DNA of 64,000 nt. Source: Romboutsia_E sp900604535. GTDB taxonomy: Bacteria > Bacillota > Clostridia > Peptostreptococcales > Peptostreptococcaceae. This document shows positions 52,898 to 61,592 of the stretch, piece by piece. Made by a program: the position numbers and the translations under genes. Position 1 is the stretch's first letter. Every line of letters starts with the position of its first letter. The notes beneath the pieces were generated by a model. That model made no database searches, was not told the origin of the DNA, and worked only from the letters and a program-made list of their open reading frames with translations. Where the stretch lies: NCBI RefSeq assembly GCF_900604535.1, contig NZ_UWOT01000001.1, positions 186,001 through 250,000 of the forward strand. The letters run 5' to 3'.

Positions 52898-53824
52898 TTA
52901 TTTATTTTTATATGCACTTTGTTTTCCTTTAGATGTACCTATAATTGGTGTACTTTTAATTACTTGTATTAGTACATCTTGATTTTGTAAAATCGGAATA
53001 TATGGTATTACAACTGTCATTTTCTCTAAATTACTTTTAGATATCGCAAGTATATCTACTTCATCAACATCTTTATCAATTCCCATATGAATATATATAT
53101 TATGTAGTATTGCTTGTCTTTGACCTAAGTCATTTATTATTCCAAAATCACCAATACTTTTAGGTATTATTTCTACTGCCATGCCTTTATTTATATATCT
53201 ATCTCTACTGCTTTGTAATCCTATATTTGTTATGTGTACATCATTAACAAATAAATCAGCATCTTTAAAATTTATCTTTGCAGGTACTACATCAGCTACG
53301 TCACCTATACTATTTCTTCTTAGAGATGCTCTAAATATAAGTGCTACTATAATTCCACCAATTAGAGCACCTATTGTACATATCAACATTCCAAATTTAT
53401 ATCTTCTAGCTAAATAAATATATACTGTTGATGCTACTAATGCTGAAAATAAACTTATATAACTTCTCGTTTCATAAGTTGATGCAATTTCTTCTACATA
53501 AGATCCACCTTTTTGCACAATTTCATCGTCATCTAGGTTTTCAAGGGTTATTCTCTCTTGCTGTGCCAATCCTTGAAATTGTTGTATTCCTACTGCAAAA
53601 AATGTTAATGCTGAAAACTCTTTATCTATAAGAGCTGGTAGTGCTATGGCTCCAAGAGATGCTGCAAGACCTGCAACTATTATTTGTTCTATATAATCAA
53701 GTGGTCTTGTTGGATATTGCTTATCTGTTACTCTTAAAACAAACCCTCTACACAAAGTACCGATTATTAAAGCAATTATAAATGCATGTCTAAATAGATC
53801 ATCATTTATTAAACTGTCTTTCAT
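52898..53824 (-). CDS. YIEGIA family membrane protein, first copy
   Basis: First gene of the YIEGIA operon. The name motif reads YVEEIASTYETRSY (about 98-111). Helices at about 10-30, 40-75, 115-160, then a soluble part with GDVADVVPAKINF, NIGLQSSRDRYINKG and DLGQRQAILHNIYIHMG, in the same order as the second copy. 308 residues. ATG follows AGGAGG. In spore-formers these genes accompany der, gpsA and spoIVA, which makes a sporulation link likely but unproven. Confidence 0.86.
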   Translation of the reverse strand: MKDSLINDDLFRHAFIIALIIGTLCRGFVLRVTDKQYPTRPLDYIEQIIVAGLAASLGAIALPALIDKEFSALTFFAVGIQQFQGLAQQERITLENLDDDEIVQKGGSYVEEIASTYETRSYISLFSALVASTVYIYLARRYKFGMLICTIGALIGGIIVALIFRASLRRNSIGDVADVVPAKINFKDADLFVNDVHITNIGLQSSRDRYINKGMAVEIIPKSIGDFGIINDLGQRQAILHNIYIHMGIDKDVDEVDILAISKSNLEKMTVVIPYIPILQNQDVLIQVIKSTPIIGTSKGKQSAYKNK

Positions 53825-53883
53825 ACACCATCCTCCTAACTAATTTTTCATTAAAATATCATAAGATTAGTTTGTACAAAAAC

Positions 53884-53919
53884 AAAAAAAAATTTCCTAT
53901 TTATCTAGGAAATTTTTTT
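53884..53919 (-). terminator. Terminator overlapping the end of phoR-like gene
   Basis: A-rich 5' arm (coding, AAATTTCCTA) and 3' arm TAGGAAATTT followed by more T. The phoR-like stop TAG is part of the hairpin. Confidence 0.82.
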
Positions 53920-55188
53920 AGGTATAGTTACTATAAATTCACTACCTTTATTTAGTTCACTTTTAACTTCAATTTTACCATGTAAAGATTTAATTATATG
54001 TTTAGTTATAGCAAGACCTAAACCAGTCCCCCCTACATCTCTACTTCTAGCTTTATCTACTCTATAAAATCTTTCAAAAATTCTTTGTATATCATCTTTA
54101 GGTATTCCAATACCATTATCTATTACATTTATAAATATATCCTCATCATTAGAAGATACAATAACTTTTACTTCTCCATGGTCCGGTGTATATTTTATTG
54201 CATTTTCTGTTAAATTTAAGAAAACCTGTTTTATGTAATCCCTATTTGACTCTACACATAATGACTCATCTTCAAATTCATATTTAAATTCTATATCCTT
54301 ACTTTTTGCAATAAAACTAAGCATCTCTTTTACTTCATTAAATGTATTATATAGATTTATTTTTTCTAAAACTCTACTTTCTGTATTTTCTATAGATGAT
54401 AAAAGTAATATATCATCTATTAACCTTTTTAGTCTATCAGATTCACTTTCTATTATTCCTAAAAATCTACTTCTTGTACTTGGATCTATGTTTTCGTTCA
54501 ATTTTAAGGTTTCTACAAATCCACTTATAGATGTTAAAGGGGTTTTTAACTCATGAGTTACGTTTGCTACAAAATCACTTCTCATATTCTCAAGTTTAAC
54601 TTTTTCAGTGATATCCTCTATATTTATAATAGATCCAATTATAACGTTAACTGTATTTTGAAGATAAACAGGATCAACTTTTATCTTATACACAGTTTCA
54701 TCGTCCATAATGATTTTAGTAGTTTCATTTGTATTAGATCCTCTAAATTTAGATATTACTTTTAATATTTTTTCTTCTTTTATAGCATAAGCAATATTTT
54801 TACCTTCTACAATTTGATTTGAGTCTGATTTAATTATTTTCTTAGCTTCATCATTTATTAATAGTATATTTCCATTTATATCTATCGCTAAAATTCCATG
54901 AGATATACTTTTTAATATAGACTTTAATTGAAGATGTTTATATTCTACTTCCTCAATTGTATCACTCATATTCTCAATCATAGAGTTAAAATTATTTGTT
55001 AACTCTCCAAGTTCACCTTTTGCAGAAATATTCAACCTAGCATGAAGCTCTTTATTACTTACTTTTTTAGAAACAAAGGTAAATCTTTCTAGGTATCTTT
55101 TTATAGTTATTGCATATCTAAGAGATATTATAGTAATTATTACAGAAACTAACATTACAAAAAAATATATATTCTCTATTTGATTCAT
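53905..55188 (-). CDS. Membrane sensor histidine kinase (PhoR-like)
   Basis: Two-component kinase. One N-terminal helix (about 8-27) is followed by HAMP (about 30-85), PAS (about 88-195), the H-box FVANVTHELKTPLTS with His212, and HATPase motifs NLTENAIKYTP, DNGIGIP, GTGLGLAI and FIVTIPKK. The usual second helix and outer sensor loop are absent, so it probably reads an intracellular or membrane signal. 427 residues. It follows its regulator in one operon. Confidence 0.92.
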   Translation of the reverse strand: MNQIENIYFFVMLVSVIITIISLRYAITIKRYLERFTFVSKKVSNKELHARLNISAKGELGELTNNFNSMIENMSDTIEEVEYKHLQLKSILKSISHGILAIDINGNILLINDEAKKIIKSDSNQIVEGKNIAYAIKEEKILKVISKFRGSNTNETTKIIMDDETVYKIKVDPVYLQNTVNVIIGSIINIEDITEKVKLENMRSDFVANVTHELKTPLTSISGFVETLKLNENIDPSTRSRFLGIIESESDRLKRLIDDILLLSSIENTESRVLEKINLYNTFNEVKEMLSFIAKSKDIEFKYEFEDESLCVESNRDYIKQVFLNLTENAIKYTPDHGEVKVIVSSNDEDIFINVIDNGIGIPKDDIQRIFERFYRVDKARSRDVGGTGLGLAITKHIIKSLHGKIEVKSELNKGSEFIVTIPKKIS

Positions 55189-55214
55189 ATTTATTCTCCT
55201 AAAGGATATAAAGC

Positions 55215-55898
55215 TTAATCTATTTTATATCCTACACCTCTTATAGTTTCTATATATTTTTCATTATTATCTTCTATTTTTTTTCTTAAATATCTTATAT
55301 GAACATCTACAGTTCTAGTTTCTCCATAGTACTCATATCCCCAAATTTTATCTAAAAGATAGTTCCTTGATAAAACTTTTCCTTTATTTTGAAGTAACAA
55401 TCTTAATAACTCAAATTCTTTTAATGTAAGATCTATCTTTTGATTACCTATACAAACCTCATGCTTTGATAGGTCCACTTTAATATCCTTATGCGTTAAT
55501 ATATCATTTTCAGTTTTTGAATTTATATTATATCTTCTTAATACCGATACAATTCTAGCTAATAATTCTTTAATACCAAAGGGCTTTGTTATATAGTCAT
55601 CTGCACCTACTTCTAGTCCTTCTACCTTATCACCTTCCATATTTTTAGCTGTCAACATTATTACTGGTATACTTTGTAAATCCTTATCTGACCTAATCTT
55701 TTTCAGAACATCTATACCACTTATATTTGGAAGCATCCAGTCTAAAAGAATTAAATCTGGTTTAACTTCCTTTGCTTTTATAAAACCATCAAAACCATCA
55801 TATGAACAGTGAACCTCATAGTTTGCTGTTTCTAAATTGAACTTTAGTAGCTCTACTATATGCATTTCATCATCTATAACAAGAATTTTAGTATTCAT
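55215..55898 (-). CDS. OmpR/PhoB family response regulator
   Basis: Receiver domain (about 1-118) with the phospho-acceptor Asp in LILLDWMLPN (about 53) and the conserved Lys in ITKPF, followed by a winged-helix DNA-binding domain ending RYLRKKIEDN...TIRGVGYKID. 227 residues. ATG follows AGAGGAG. Its partner kinase is immediately downstream. Phosphate control is likely by similarity to PhoB/PhoP, but no Pho box can be named here. Confidence 0.93.
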   Translation of the reverse strand: MNTKILVIDDEMHIVELLKFNLETANYEVHCSYDGFDGFIKAKEVKPDLILLDWMLPNISGIDVLKKIRSDKDLQSIPVIMLTAKNMEGDKVEGLEVGADDYITKPFGIKELLARIVSVLRRYNINSKTENDILTHKDIKVDLSKHEVCIGNQKIDLTLKEFELLRLLLQNKGKVLSRNYLLDKIWGYEYYGETRTVDVHIRYLRKKIEDNNEKYIETIRGVGYKID

Positions 55899-55915
55899 AA
55901 GAATTATTCTCCTCT

Positions 55916-56626
55916 CTATTTTATCTGCATAATTAATCCAATTCTTTTGTTTGTCTTATCATGAATCCTATAAGAATGGAATTTATCGCTATTACAGCTA
56001 GTACATATTCCTAAGTTAATAATATTTTCTCCCTTAACTCCAGCAGATTTTAAAATATATTCATTAACTTTCCATAAGTCTAAATAGTACTTGTCTTCCT
56101 TTATTATATAGAATTTTTCAGTGCAGTTTGTAAGAATTGTGTTAAATTTTCCGATTAATTCTTCTGATACCTCATAACAGCAAGATCCAATAGATGGACC
56201 TATAACGCAAATTAAATCTTTCGTATTTGTATTATATTGTTTTTTCATAAGTTCTATTGTGTTTTTAGCTATTTGAGAGTAAGTACCTCTCCATCCTGCA
56301 TGAACAGCTCCTATAACCTTATTTTTTTTATCTATTATTGCTATAGGAACACAGTCTGCAGTAAATACAAGAAGAGGAACGTTTTTTAAGTTTGTTATTA
56401 ATGCATCCCCTTCATTTTTACAACCAATATTATTCTCATCAACAATATTTACTATATCAGAATGAATTTGTATATTACTTGTTAAGTTATCTAAATTAAA
56501 TTGTTCTTTAGTAAATGTATTTATTAAATCATTCTTACTTTTCGAATCAATATTTTTAGTAGTAATTGCTAGGTTAACAAAATCAATTTCATCTTTAATT
56601 TTTTTTACTTCTATGTAATTTTCCAT
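55916..56626 (-). CDS. pgeF: Purine nucleoside phosphorylase / laccase-domain protein (PgeF/YfiH)
   Basis: Laccase-domain (YlmD/YfiH) protein, reported in other bacteria as purine nucleoside phosphorylase and linked to peptidoglycan editing. Metal-binding motifs are FTADCVP, HAGWRGT and GPSIGSCCYEV. 236 residues. Begins one base after the nrdR stop, so the two are coupled. The sequence cannot tell whether its main role here is nucleoside or wall metabolism. Confidence 0.9.
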   Translation of the reverse strand: MENYIEVKKIKDEIDFVNLAITTKNIDSKSKNDLINTFTKEQFNLDNLTSNIQIHSDIVNIVDENNIGCKNEGDALITNLKNVPLLVFTADCVPIAIIDKKNKVIGAVHAGWRGTYSQIAKNTIELMKKQYNTNTKDLICVIGPSIGSCCYEVSEELIGKFNTILTNCTEKFYIIKEDKYYLDLWKVNEYILKSAGVKGENIINLGICTSCNSDKFHSYRIHDKTNKRIGLIMQIK

Positions 56627-56627
56627 T

Positions 56628-57086
56628 TTAGTCTTCCTTCTCGATTAGTATATTTTTCAATTCATTAACAAAAGTATTTATATCTTTAAATTGTCTATAT
56701 ACCGATGCAAATCTAACATAAGATACTTCATCTACATCTTTTAATTTTTCCATTACCATTTCACCAATTGCTTTGGCATCAACTTCGCTTGAAAAATTTT
56801 TATTAACTTCATTTTCTATAAAAAATACAATTTCATCTATTTGTTCAATAGACACAGGTCTTTTTTCACATGCTTTTAGTATTCCATGCTTTATTTTTTC
56901 ACCACTAAAGTATTCTCTTGTATTATCTTTTTTTATAACCATTATCGGTGTTGTTTCTATTTTTTCATAAGTTGTAAATCTACTTTTGCAAGATTCACAT
57001 TCTCTTCTTCTTCTAATTGATTTACTATCTGTATGTCTTGAATCTACAACTTTTGATTCCTTATAATTGCAATATGGACACTGCAT
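56628..57086 (-). CDS. nrdR: Transcriptional repressor NrdR
   Basis: Represses ribonucleotide reductase genes. Zinc-ribbon N-terminus with CPYC (3-6) and CESC (about 31-34), the hallmark VVDSRHTDSKSIRRRREC, then an ATP-cone domain (about 49-139: PIMVIKKDN, SYVRFASVYRQF). 152 residues. ATG follows AAGGAGG-like bases. It lies between the PRC-barrel gene and pgeF. Confidence 0.96.
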   Translation of the reverse strand: MQCPYCNYKESKVVDSRHTDSKSIRRRRECESCKSRFTTYEKIETTPIMVIKKDNTREYFSGEKIKHGILKACEKRPVSIEQIDEIVFFIENEVNKNFSSEVDAKAIGEMVMEKLKDVDEVSYVRFASVYRQFKDINTFVNELKNILIEKED

Positions 57087-57121
57087 ATTATTCCTCCTTA
57101 GTTTTTAAGCCTATTATTGCC

Positions 57122-57391
57122 TTATATCTTGTCTATATTAAACTCATCTAAATTAATATCTGATCCTAAATTTACTATTATTGTATCACAACCAACTTTT
57201 AATATATCACTAAAGAATACAACTTCTTCTTCACTTCCTCTTGAAAAGAAGTTTCTTGAATCTCCTAATATACTAAATGATACTACCTTACCTTCATTAA
57301 TGTCTAGGTCTATATCTGTTATAAACCCCATTTTCTTTCCATTTTTAATATTAATAACCTCTTTGTCCATTATATCAGATACTCTCATCAT
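57122..57391 (-). CDS. PRC-barrel protein of the YlmC/YmxH sporulation family
   Basis: A PRC-barrel domain protein of 89 residues: MRVSDIMDKEVINIKNGKKMGFITDIDLDI is the YlmC/YmxH pattern, associated with sporulation by position next to sigG. ATG (or the second ATG) follows GGGAGGGAG. It is the first gene after the sigG terminator. Function is not shown in this sequence. Confidence 0.86.
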   Translation of the reverse strand: MMRVSDIMDKEVINIKNGKKMGFITDIDLDINEGKVVSFSILGDSRNFFSRGSEEEVVFFSDILKVGCDTIIVNLGSDINLDEFNIDKI

Positions 57392-57434
57392 ATTATAATC
57401 TCCCTCCCATAAAAAATAAATATTTAGTTAAAAA

Positions 57435-57522
57435 AAAGAGCATTGTCAAAGTATTTAATTCACTTAATATGTACTTCCTTATATTAATATGCTATGTGAA
57501 TTAAGCCTTAGACATGCTCTTT
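57435..57522 (-). terminator. Long terminator after sigG
   Basis: Arms 57435-57463 and 57496-57522 pair through AAAGAGCAT.GTC and an inner TTAATTCAC/GTGAATTAA stem, with a T run after it. The arm start GCATGTCTAAGG resembles two other terminators here. Confidence 0.78.
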
Positions 57523-57530
57523 AAATTTTT

Positions 57531-58304
57531 TTATATATATTTTCTCATGTTTTTAAGTGCGTTTTTCTCTATTCTTGATACTTGTGCTTGAGATATTCCT
57601 ATCTCATCTGCTACTTCAATTTGTGTTCTCCCTTTATAAAATCTTAGGTCCAATACTAATTTTTCTCTACTGTTTAGCTTTTTAATAGCTTCTTTTAAGG
57701 CTATTTCTTGTAGCCAATTTTCATCTGTATCTTTCTTGTCCTGAACTTGATCCATAACAAAGATGGCATCTCCGTTGTCTTGATATACTGGGTCAAATAG
57801 TGATATTGGATCTTGTATTGCATCTAAAGCCATTACTACTGATTCAACTTCTAATCCTAGCTCTTTTGCTATTTCTGACACTGTAGGTTCTTTTGCATTT
57901 GATCTAACTAGTCTCTCTCTAACTTGTAATGCCTTATATGCAATATCTTTTAATGACCTACTTACTCTTATTGGATTATTGTCCCTTAAATATCTTCTTA
58001 TTTCACCTATAATCATAGGGACTGCATAAGTTGAAAATCTTACATTTTGACTTAAGTCAAAGTTGTCAATAGCTTTTATAAGTCCTATACATCCTATCTG
58101 AAATAAATCGTCTATATTTTCCCCTCTGTTATTGAACTTTTGTATGACACTTAAAACTAATCTTAAATTTCCTCTCACAAATTGTTGTCTAGCTTCTTCA
58201 TCTCCATTTTTTATTTTAACAAGAAGCTCTGTCATTTGATTATTCTTAAGAACTGGAAGTTCAGATGTATTAACACCACAGATTTCAACTTTATTAATTT
58301 GCAT
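57531..58304 (-). CDS. sigG: RNA polymerase sigma-G, late forespore
   Basis: Forespore-specific sigma factor. The sequence starts MQINKVEICGVNTSELPVLKN, then region 2 with NLRLVLSVIQKF and FSTYAVPMIIGEIRRYLRD, region 3 RVSRSLKDIAYKAL, and region 4 FYKGRTQIEVADEIGISQAQVSRIEKNAL. 257 residues matches B. subtilis SigG. It lies just downstream of sigE, the conserved spoIIG locus arrangement, with 88 bases between. ATG follows AGAGGACTG. A GTATAA box near 58365 may be part of a SigF/SigG promoter, but I cannot fix the -10. Confidence 0.96.
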   Translation of the reverse strand: MQINKVEICGVNTSELPVLKNNQMTELLVKIKNGDEEARQQFVRGNLRLVLSVIQKFNNRGENIDDLFQIGCIGLIKAIDNFDLSQNVRFSTYAVPMIIGEIRRYLRDNNPIRVSRSLKDIAYKALQVRERLVRSNAKEPTVSEIAKELGLEVESVVMALDAIQDPISLFDPVYQDNGDAIFVMDQVQDKKDTDENWLQEIALKEAIKKLNSREKLVLDLRFYKGRTQIEVADEIGISQAQVSRIEKNALKNMRKYI

Positions 58305-58392
58305 AATTTTCAGTCCTCTCTTAAAAGTTTGTTATATATGAAATTATTTACACATGTATTATTTTTATACTTTTAAGCAGAAATTATTTGAC

Positions 58393-59127
58393 TTATACAA
58401 ATTTTTTCATTTCTTTTTTTAACCTTGATATTATCTTCTTTTCTAATCTAGATATATAGGATTGAGATATTCCAAGCATTCCAGCTACTTCCTTTTGAGT
58501 TCTTTCATCACCCTTATTAGTTAAACCAAATCTTAATTCCATAATTTGCTTTTCTCTATCTGAAAGCCTATCTAATGCCATAATCAATAAATCTTTATCA
58601 ATTTCTTCTTCAATAATTTTATATATCTCATCATTTTCTGTTCCTAATACATCAGAAAGTAAAAGTTCATTTCCATCTAAATCTACATTAAGTGGCTCAT
58701 CAAAAGATACCTCTACCTTCTTCTTATTGTTCTTTCTTAAATACATTAATATCTCATTTTCTATACATCTAGAAGCATATGTTGCAAGCTTAATGTTTTT
58801 ATTGAGTTTAAAAGTATTAACTGCTTTTATAAGTCCTATTGTTCCTATTGATATTAAATCCTCAACATCTATACCTGTATTTTCAAACTTTCTAGATATG
58901 TATACAACTAGTCTTAAGTTTCTTTCAATAAGTGTTGTTTTTACACTTTCATCTTTTTCTAGTTTTTGTAATAGTTCATTTTCTTCTTCTGGTTTAAGTG
59001 GTGGTGGTAAAACATTAACTCCACCCATGTAATATACACTATCTGATTTTATGATTCCTAATTTTATACCTACATTTAAAATTATACCTCTAAACTTTGC
59101 CCTAAATTTTACTAATAAAGACTTCAT
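58393..59127 (-). CDS. sigE: Pro-sigma-E, mother-cell sigma factor
   Basis: Early mother-cell sigma factor made as an inactive precursor. The hydrophobic, basic leader (about 1-27, KSLLVKFRAKFRGIILNVG) is the pro-sequence removed by SpoIIGA. Mature part: NLRLVVYISRKF, YASRCIENEILMYLRKN, and region 4 TQKEVAGMLGISQSYISRLEKK. 244 residues. ATG follows AGGGGGAAGA. spoIIGA lies 39 bases upstream, as in B. subtilis spoIIG. Confidence 0.96.
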   Translation of the reverse strand: MKSLLVKFRAKFRGIILNVGIKLGIIKSDSVYYMGGVNVLPPPLKPEEENELLQKLEKDESVKTTLIERNLRLVVYISRKFENTGIDVEDLISIGTIGLIKAVNTFKLNKNIKLATYASRCIENEILMYLRKNNKKKVEVSFDEPLNVDLDGNELLLSDVLGTENDEIYKIIEEEIDKDLLIMALDRLSDREKQIMELRFGLTNKGDERTQKEVAGMLGISQSYISRLEKKIISRLKKEMKKFV

Positions 59128-59165
59128 TGGTCTCTTCCCCCTTTAGTATATTAAGTTTATTTTGA

Positions 59166-60002
59166 CTATGATAAAATACTTGGATTCAATATTGCACTAT
59201 ATTCATCATCCTTAAAATTTGATACTCCAATAATTACATTGCCAATTTTTTTTTCATCTATTTCTAAGTAGTCTGCCTTAAATCCTAAAATCATATTAGC
59301 TTGACTACTACCAGCATGTTTATAAGGAATTAATCTTACTCTAGCAGATAGATCATCATCTAAGTCATTAATAATTTCATCAACTTTCATTACATTAATA
59401 TCCTCATAATCATAATCAAGATCCTTATCTGGTAATAAGGATTTTAGAACTTTAGACTTAACTATAACTACATCGCTTTTACTTATTGGATCTTTTAAAA
59501 AGTTTCCACTATCTAATAAAGCTTCACATTCACATTTACAACCTAGTAAACTTATTTTTATTGTTTTGTTAAATTCTTTTATATGCTTAAGCGTTTTTAT
59601 ATCTATATATATGTATTGAAGAAGCTTACAGCTAAAATATGCACATGCTATTAAGAAAGATATTTTCACATGACTAATTCCTGTAAAGTAAATCAAAAAA
59701 TAAGTACTTCCTGAGATAAATATATTTACTATATAAAATGTAATAAGAATTCTTATATATTCATGTTTGTTGTTAAATTTAAATGATATCAATGTAATTA
59801 TTAAAATAAATATAAACTTACATGGTATAGTGAATAAAACTTTTAACGATGGTAGAACATAAGCAACTGAGTATATAGCACCTAAACTTGAACCTAAAAT
59901 TTTTTGAATTCTACTATTTAAATTTTTTGTTAGAATAGAAGTACAACTTATAATAATATAATTTATTAGTAGGTTTTCTATAATATAAGAATCAATATAC
60001 AT
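59166..60002 (-). CDS. spoIIGA: Sporulation sigma-E factor-processing peptidase
   Basis: Membrane aspartic protease that cleaves pro-SigE after contact with a forespore signal (SpoIIR). Five hydrophobic segments fill about 1-150; the C-terminal domain has the catalytic Asp in ALLDSGNFLKDP and the motif RLIPYKHAG. 278 residues from the ATG at 60002, which follows GAGGAG; the frame runs 15 codons further without a ribosome site. It begins the spoIIGA-sigE pair. Confidence 0.93.
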   Translation of the reverse strand: MYIDSYIIENLLINYIIISCTSILTKNLNSRIQKILGSSLGAIYSVAYVLPSLKVLFTIPCKFIFILIITLISFKFNNKHEYIRILITFYIVNIFISGSTYFLIYFTGISHVKISFLIACAYFSCKLLQYIYIDIKTLKHIKEFNKTIKISLLGCKCECEALLDSGNFLKDPISKSDVVIVKSKVLKSLLPDKDLDYDYEDINVMKVDEIINDLDDDLSARVRLIPYKHAGSSQANMILGFKADYLEIDEKKIGNVIIGVSNFKDDEYSAILNPSILS

Positions 60003-60035
60003 TACATGCTCCTCCTCTATATAAACCTTTAGTTC

Positions 60036-60082
60036 ATTATACTTCACTCATTTAGAAATTTCTGTCAGTTTTAACAGTCGAA
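60036..60082 (-). promoter_or_regulatory. Spo0A-type promoter of spoIIGA-sigE
   Basis: Minus strand: -35 CTGACA (60063-60068) and -10 TATAAT (60036-60041) with a 21-base spacer, much wider than normal. A near 0A box AGTCGAA (60076-60082) and the TGACAGA overlapping the -35 lie just upstream. The B. subtilis spoIIG promoter has the same wide spacing and is activated by Spo0A. The rest of the gap (about 60085-60290) shows nothing I can name; it ends in the ftsZ terminator. Confidence 0.7.
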
Positions 60083-60291
60083 GTAAACTCTTAAAATATA
60101 TAAAATCATTCATAACTCACCCCATTACTATTTATTTTTCTATGTATACAGTATCAATAGTCTTTATAGGTAGAATAAACCTGTAGAATAATTTATATAT
60201 TAGTATAAAATAGTTATAAAATACTTATTATTTTTGTTCTAATAAAATAAATTTTATTATTATTAAGTATCATTTTACCTTTTATTTGCAT

Positions 60292-60317
60292 AAAAAAGAG
60301 ATGACTTAAGTCATCTC
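60292..60317 (-). terminator. Terminator after ftsZ
   Basis: Perfect 10-base arms GAGATGACTT / AAGTCATCTC with no loop spacer beyond the dyad, followed by six T on the minus strand. Confidence 0.87.
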
Positions 60318-60335
60318 ATACTTTTATAGATTAAA

Positions 60336-61487
60336 TTATCTTCTTCTTCTTAAAAAAGTTGGGATTATCATATCATCATCTTCTTCAACTTTTTTAGGCT
60401 CTTCTTTAACTGTAACTACTTCCTTAACTGGTTCAGCTTGAACTTGTTGAACTTCTACTTTTTTTACTTCAGGTTCAACTGGCTTAGTAGTAAACTTACT
60501 TATAGTATCATTTATTCTCATATCTTGAAGCTGATTACTTTCAAAACCTGTTGCTATAACAGTTATACTTATTTCATCTCCTAAGTCTTCTCTTATAGAT
60601 GCCCCAAATATAATGTTAGCTTCTGGATCACATGATTCTTGAACTAATGTAGATGCTTCATTTATTTCAAATAAACCTAAGTTAGAACCACCAGTTATGT
60701 TAAGTAGTACTCCTTTAGCACCCTTTATAGAAGTTTCTAATAATGGTGATTGTATTGCTTCTCTAGCAGCTTCAACAGCTCTATTTTCTCCTACTGCTCT
60801 ACCCATACCCATATGAGCTAGACCTTGTTCTTTCATTATAGAAGTAACATCGGCAAAGTCTAAGTTTATTAAACCTGGCACTGCTATAAGATCTGAAATA
60901 GATTGTATACCTTGCTTTAATACATTATCAGCTATAGAGAATGCTTCTAGCATAGAAGTATTCTTTTGTACTAATTGTAATAACTTATCATTTGGTATAG
61001 TTATTAATGTATCTACGTTAGCTTTTAAATCCTCTATACCTCTTTCAGCGTTCTTCATTCTTATTTTGCCTTCAAATACGAAAGGCTTTGTAACAACACC
61101 TACTGTAAGTATCCCCATTTCCTTAGCTAATTGAGCAACTAATGGAGCTGCTCCTGTACCTGTTCCACCACCCATACCGGCAGTAACAAATACCATATCC
61201 GCACCTTCAAGTAGTTTTACAATTTCATCTTTACTCTCTTCTGCTGCTTTTTTCCCAATTTCAGGGTTTGCCCCTGCTCCAAGCCCTCTAGTAAGCTTAT
61301 CTCCTATTTGAACTTTATATTCAGCTTTAGATGTATATAAAGCTTGCTTATCAGTATTAATTGCTATGAACTCAACACCTTTAAGTTGTGCTTCTACCAT
61401 TCGATTGACTGCGTTATTTCCGCCGCCACCTACACCTATTACCTTAATCTGCGCAAAATTATCTGATTCTACGTCAAAGTTTAGCAT
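60336..61487 (-). CDS. ftsZ: Cell-division protein FtsZ
   Basis: Tubulin-like GTPase forming the division ring. The tubulin signature GGGTGTG is at 106-112; VIGVGGGGNNAVNRM lies near the start, TNDK-like region IPNDKLL, and the C-terminal peptide ends DDDMIIPTFLRRRR, which binds SepF/FtsA. 383 residues. ATG follows AAGGAGG. Promoter with extended -10 (61533-61541). It stands alone between spoIIGA and sbp; ftsA, usually just before it, is absent. Confidence 0.97.
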   Translation of the reverse strand: MLNFDVESDNFAQIKVIGVGGGGNNAVNRMVEAQLKGVEFIAINTDKQALYTSKAEYKVQIGDKLTRGLGAGANPEIGKKAAEESKDEIVKLLEGADMVFVTAGMGGGTGTGAAPLVAQLAKEMGILTVGVVTKPFVFEGKIRMKNAERGIEDLKANVDTLITIPNDKLLQLVQKNTSMLEAFSIADNVLKQGIQSISDLIAVPGLINLDFADVTSIMKEQGLAHMGMGRAVGENRAVEAAREAIQSPLLETSIKGAKGVLLNITGGSNLGLFEINEASTLVQESCDPEANIIFGASIREDLGDEISITVIATGFESNQLQDMRINDTISKFTTKPVEPEVKKVEVQQVQAEPVKEVVTVKEEPKKVEEDDDMIIPTFLRRRR

Positions 61488-61532
61488 TTATAAACCTCCT
61501 TATTTTACGATTCAAAGTAAATCTATGTAATA

Positions 61533-61541
61533 ATTATATCA
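61533..61541 (-). promoter_or_regulatory. ftsZ extended -10 promoter
   Basis: Minus strand TGATATAAT (hexamer 61533-61538) with only a weak -35. It lies about 45 bases before the ftsZ start. Confidence 0.55.
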
Positions 61542-61592
61542 TTTAATCTACAAAATTTGTTAACATTTCACTAACTTATTCCATAAAAATAC

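Noticed and set aside
60085..60290. Possible small RNA or promoter in the AT-rich gap between spoIIGA and ftsZ
   Set aside because: I see no stable hairpin with a T run and no paired -35/-10 good enough to report apart from the spoIIGA promoter and the ftsZ terminator.
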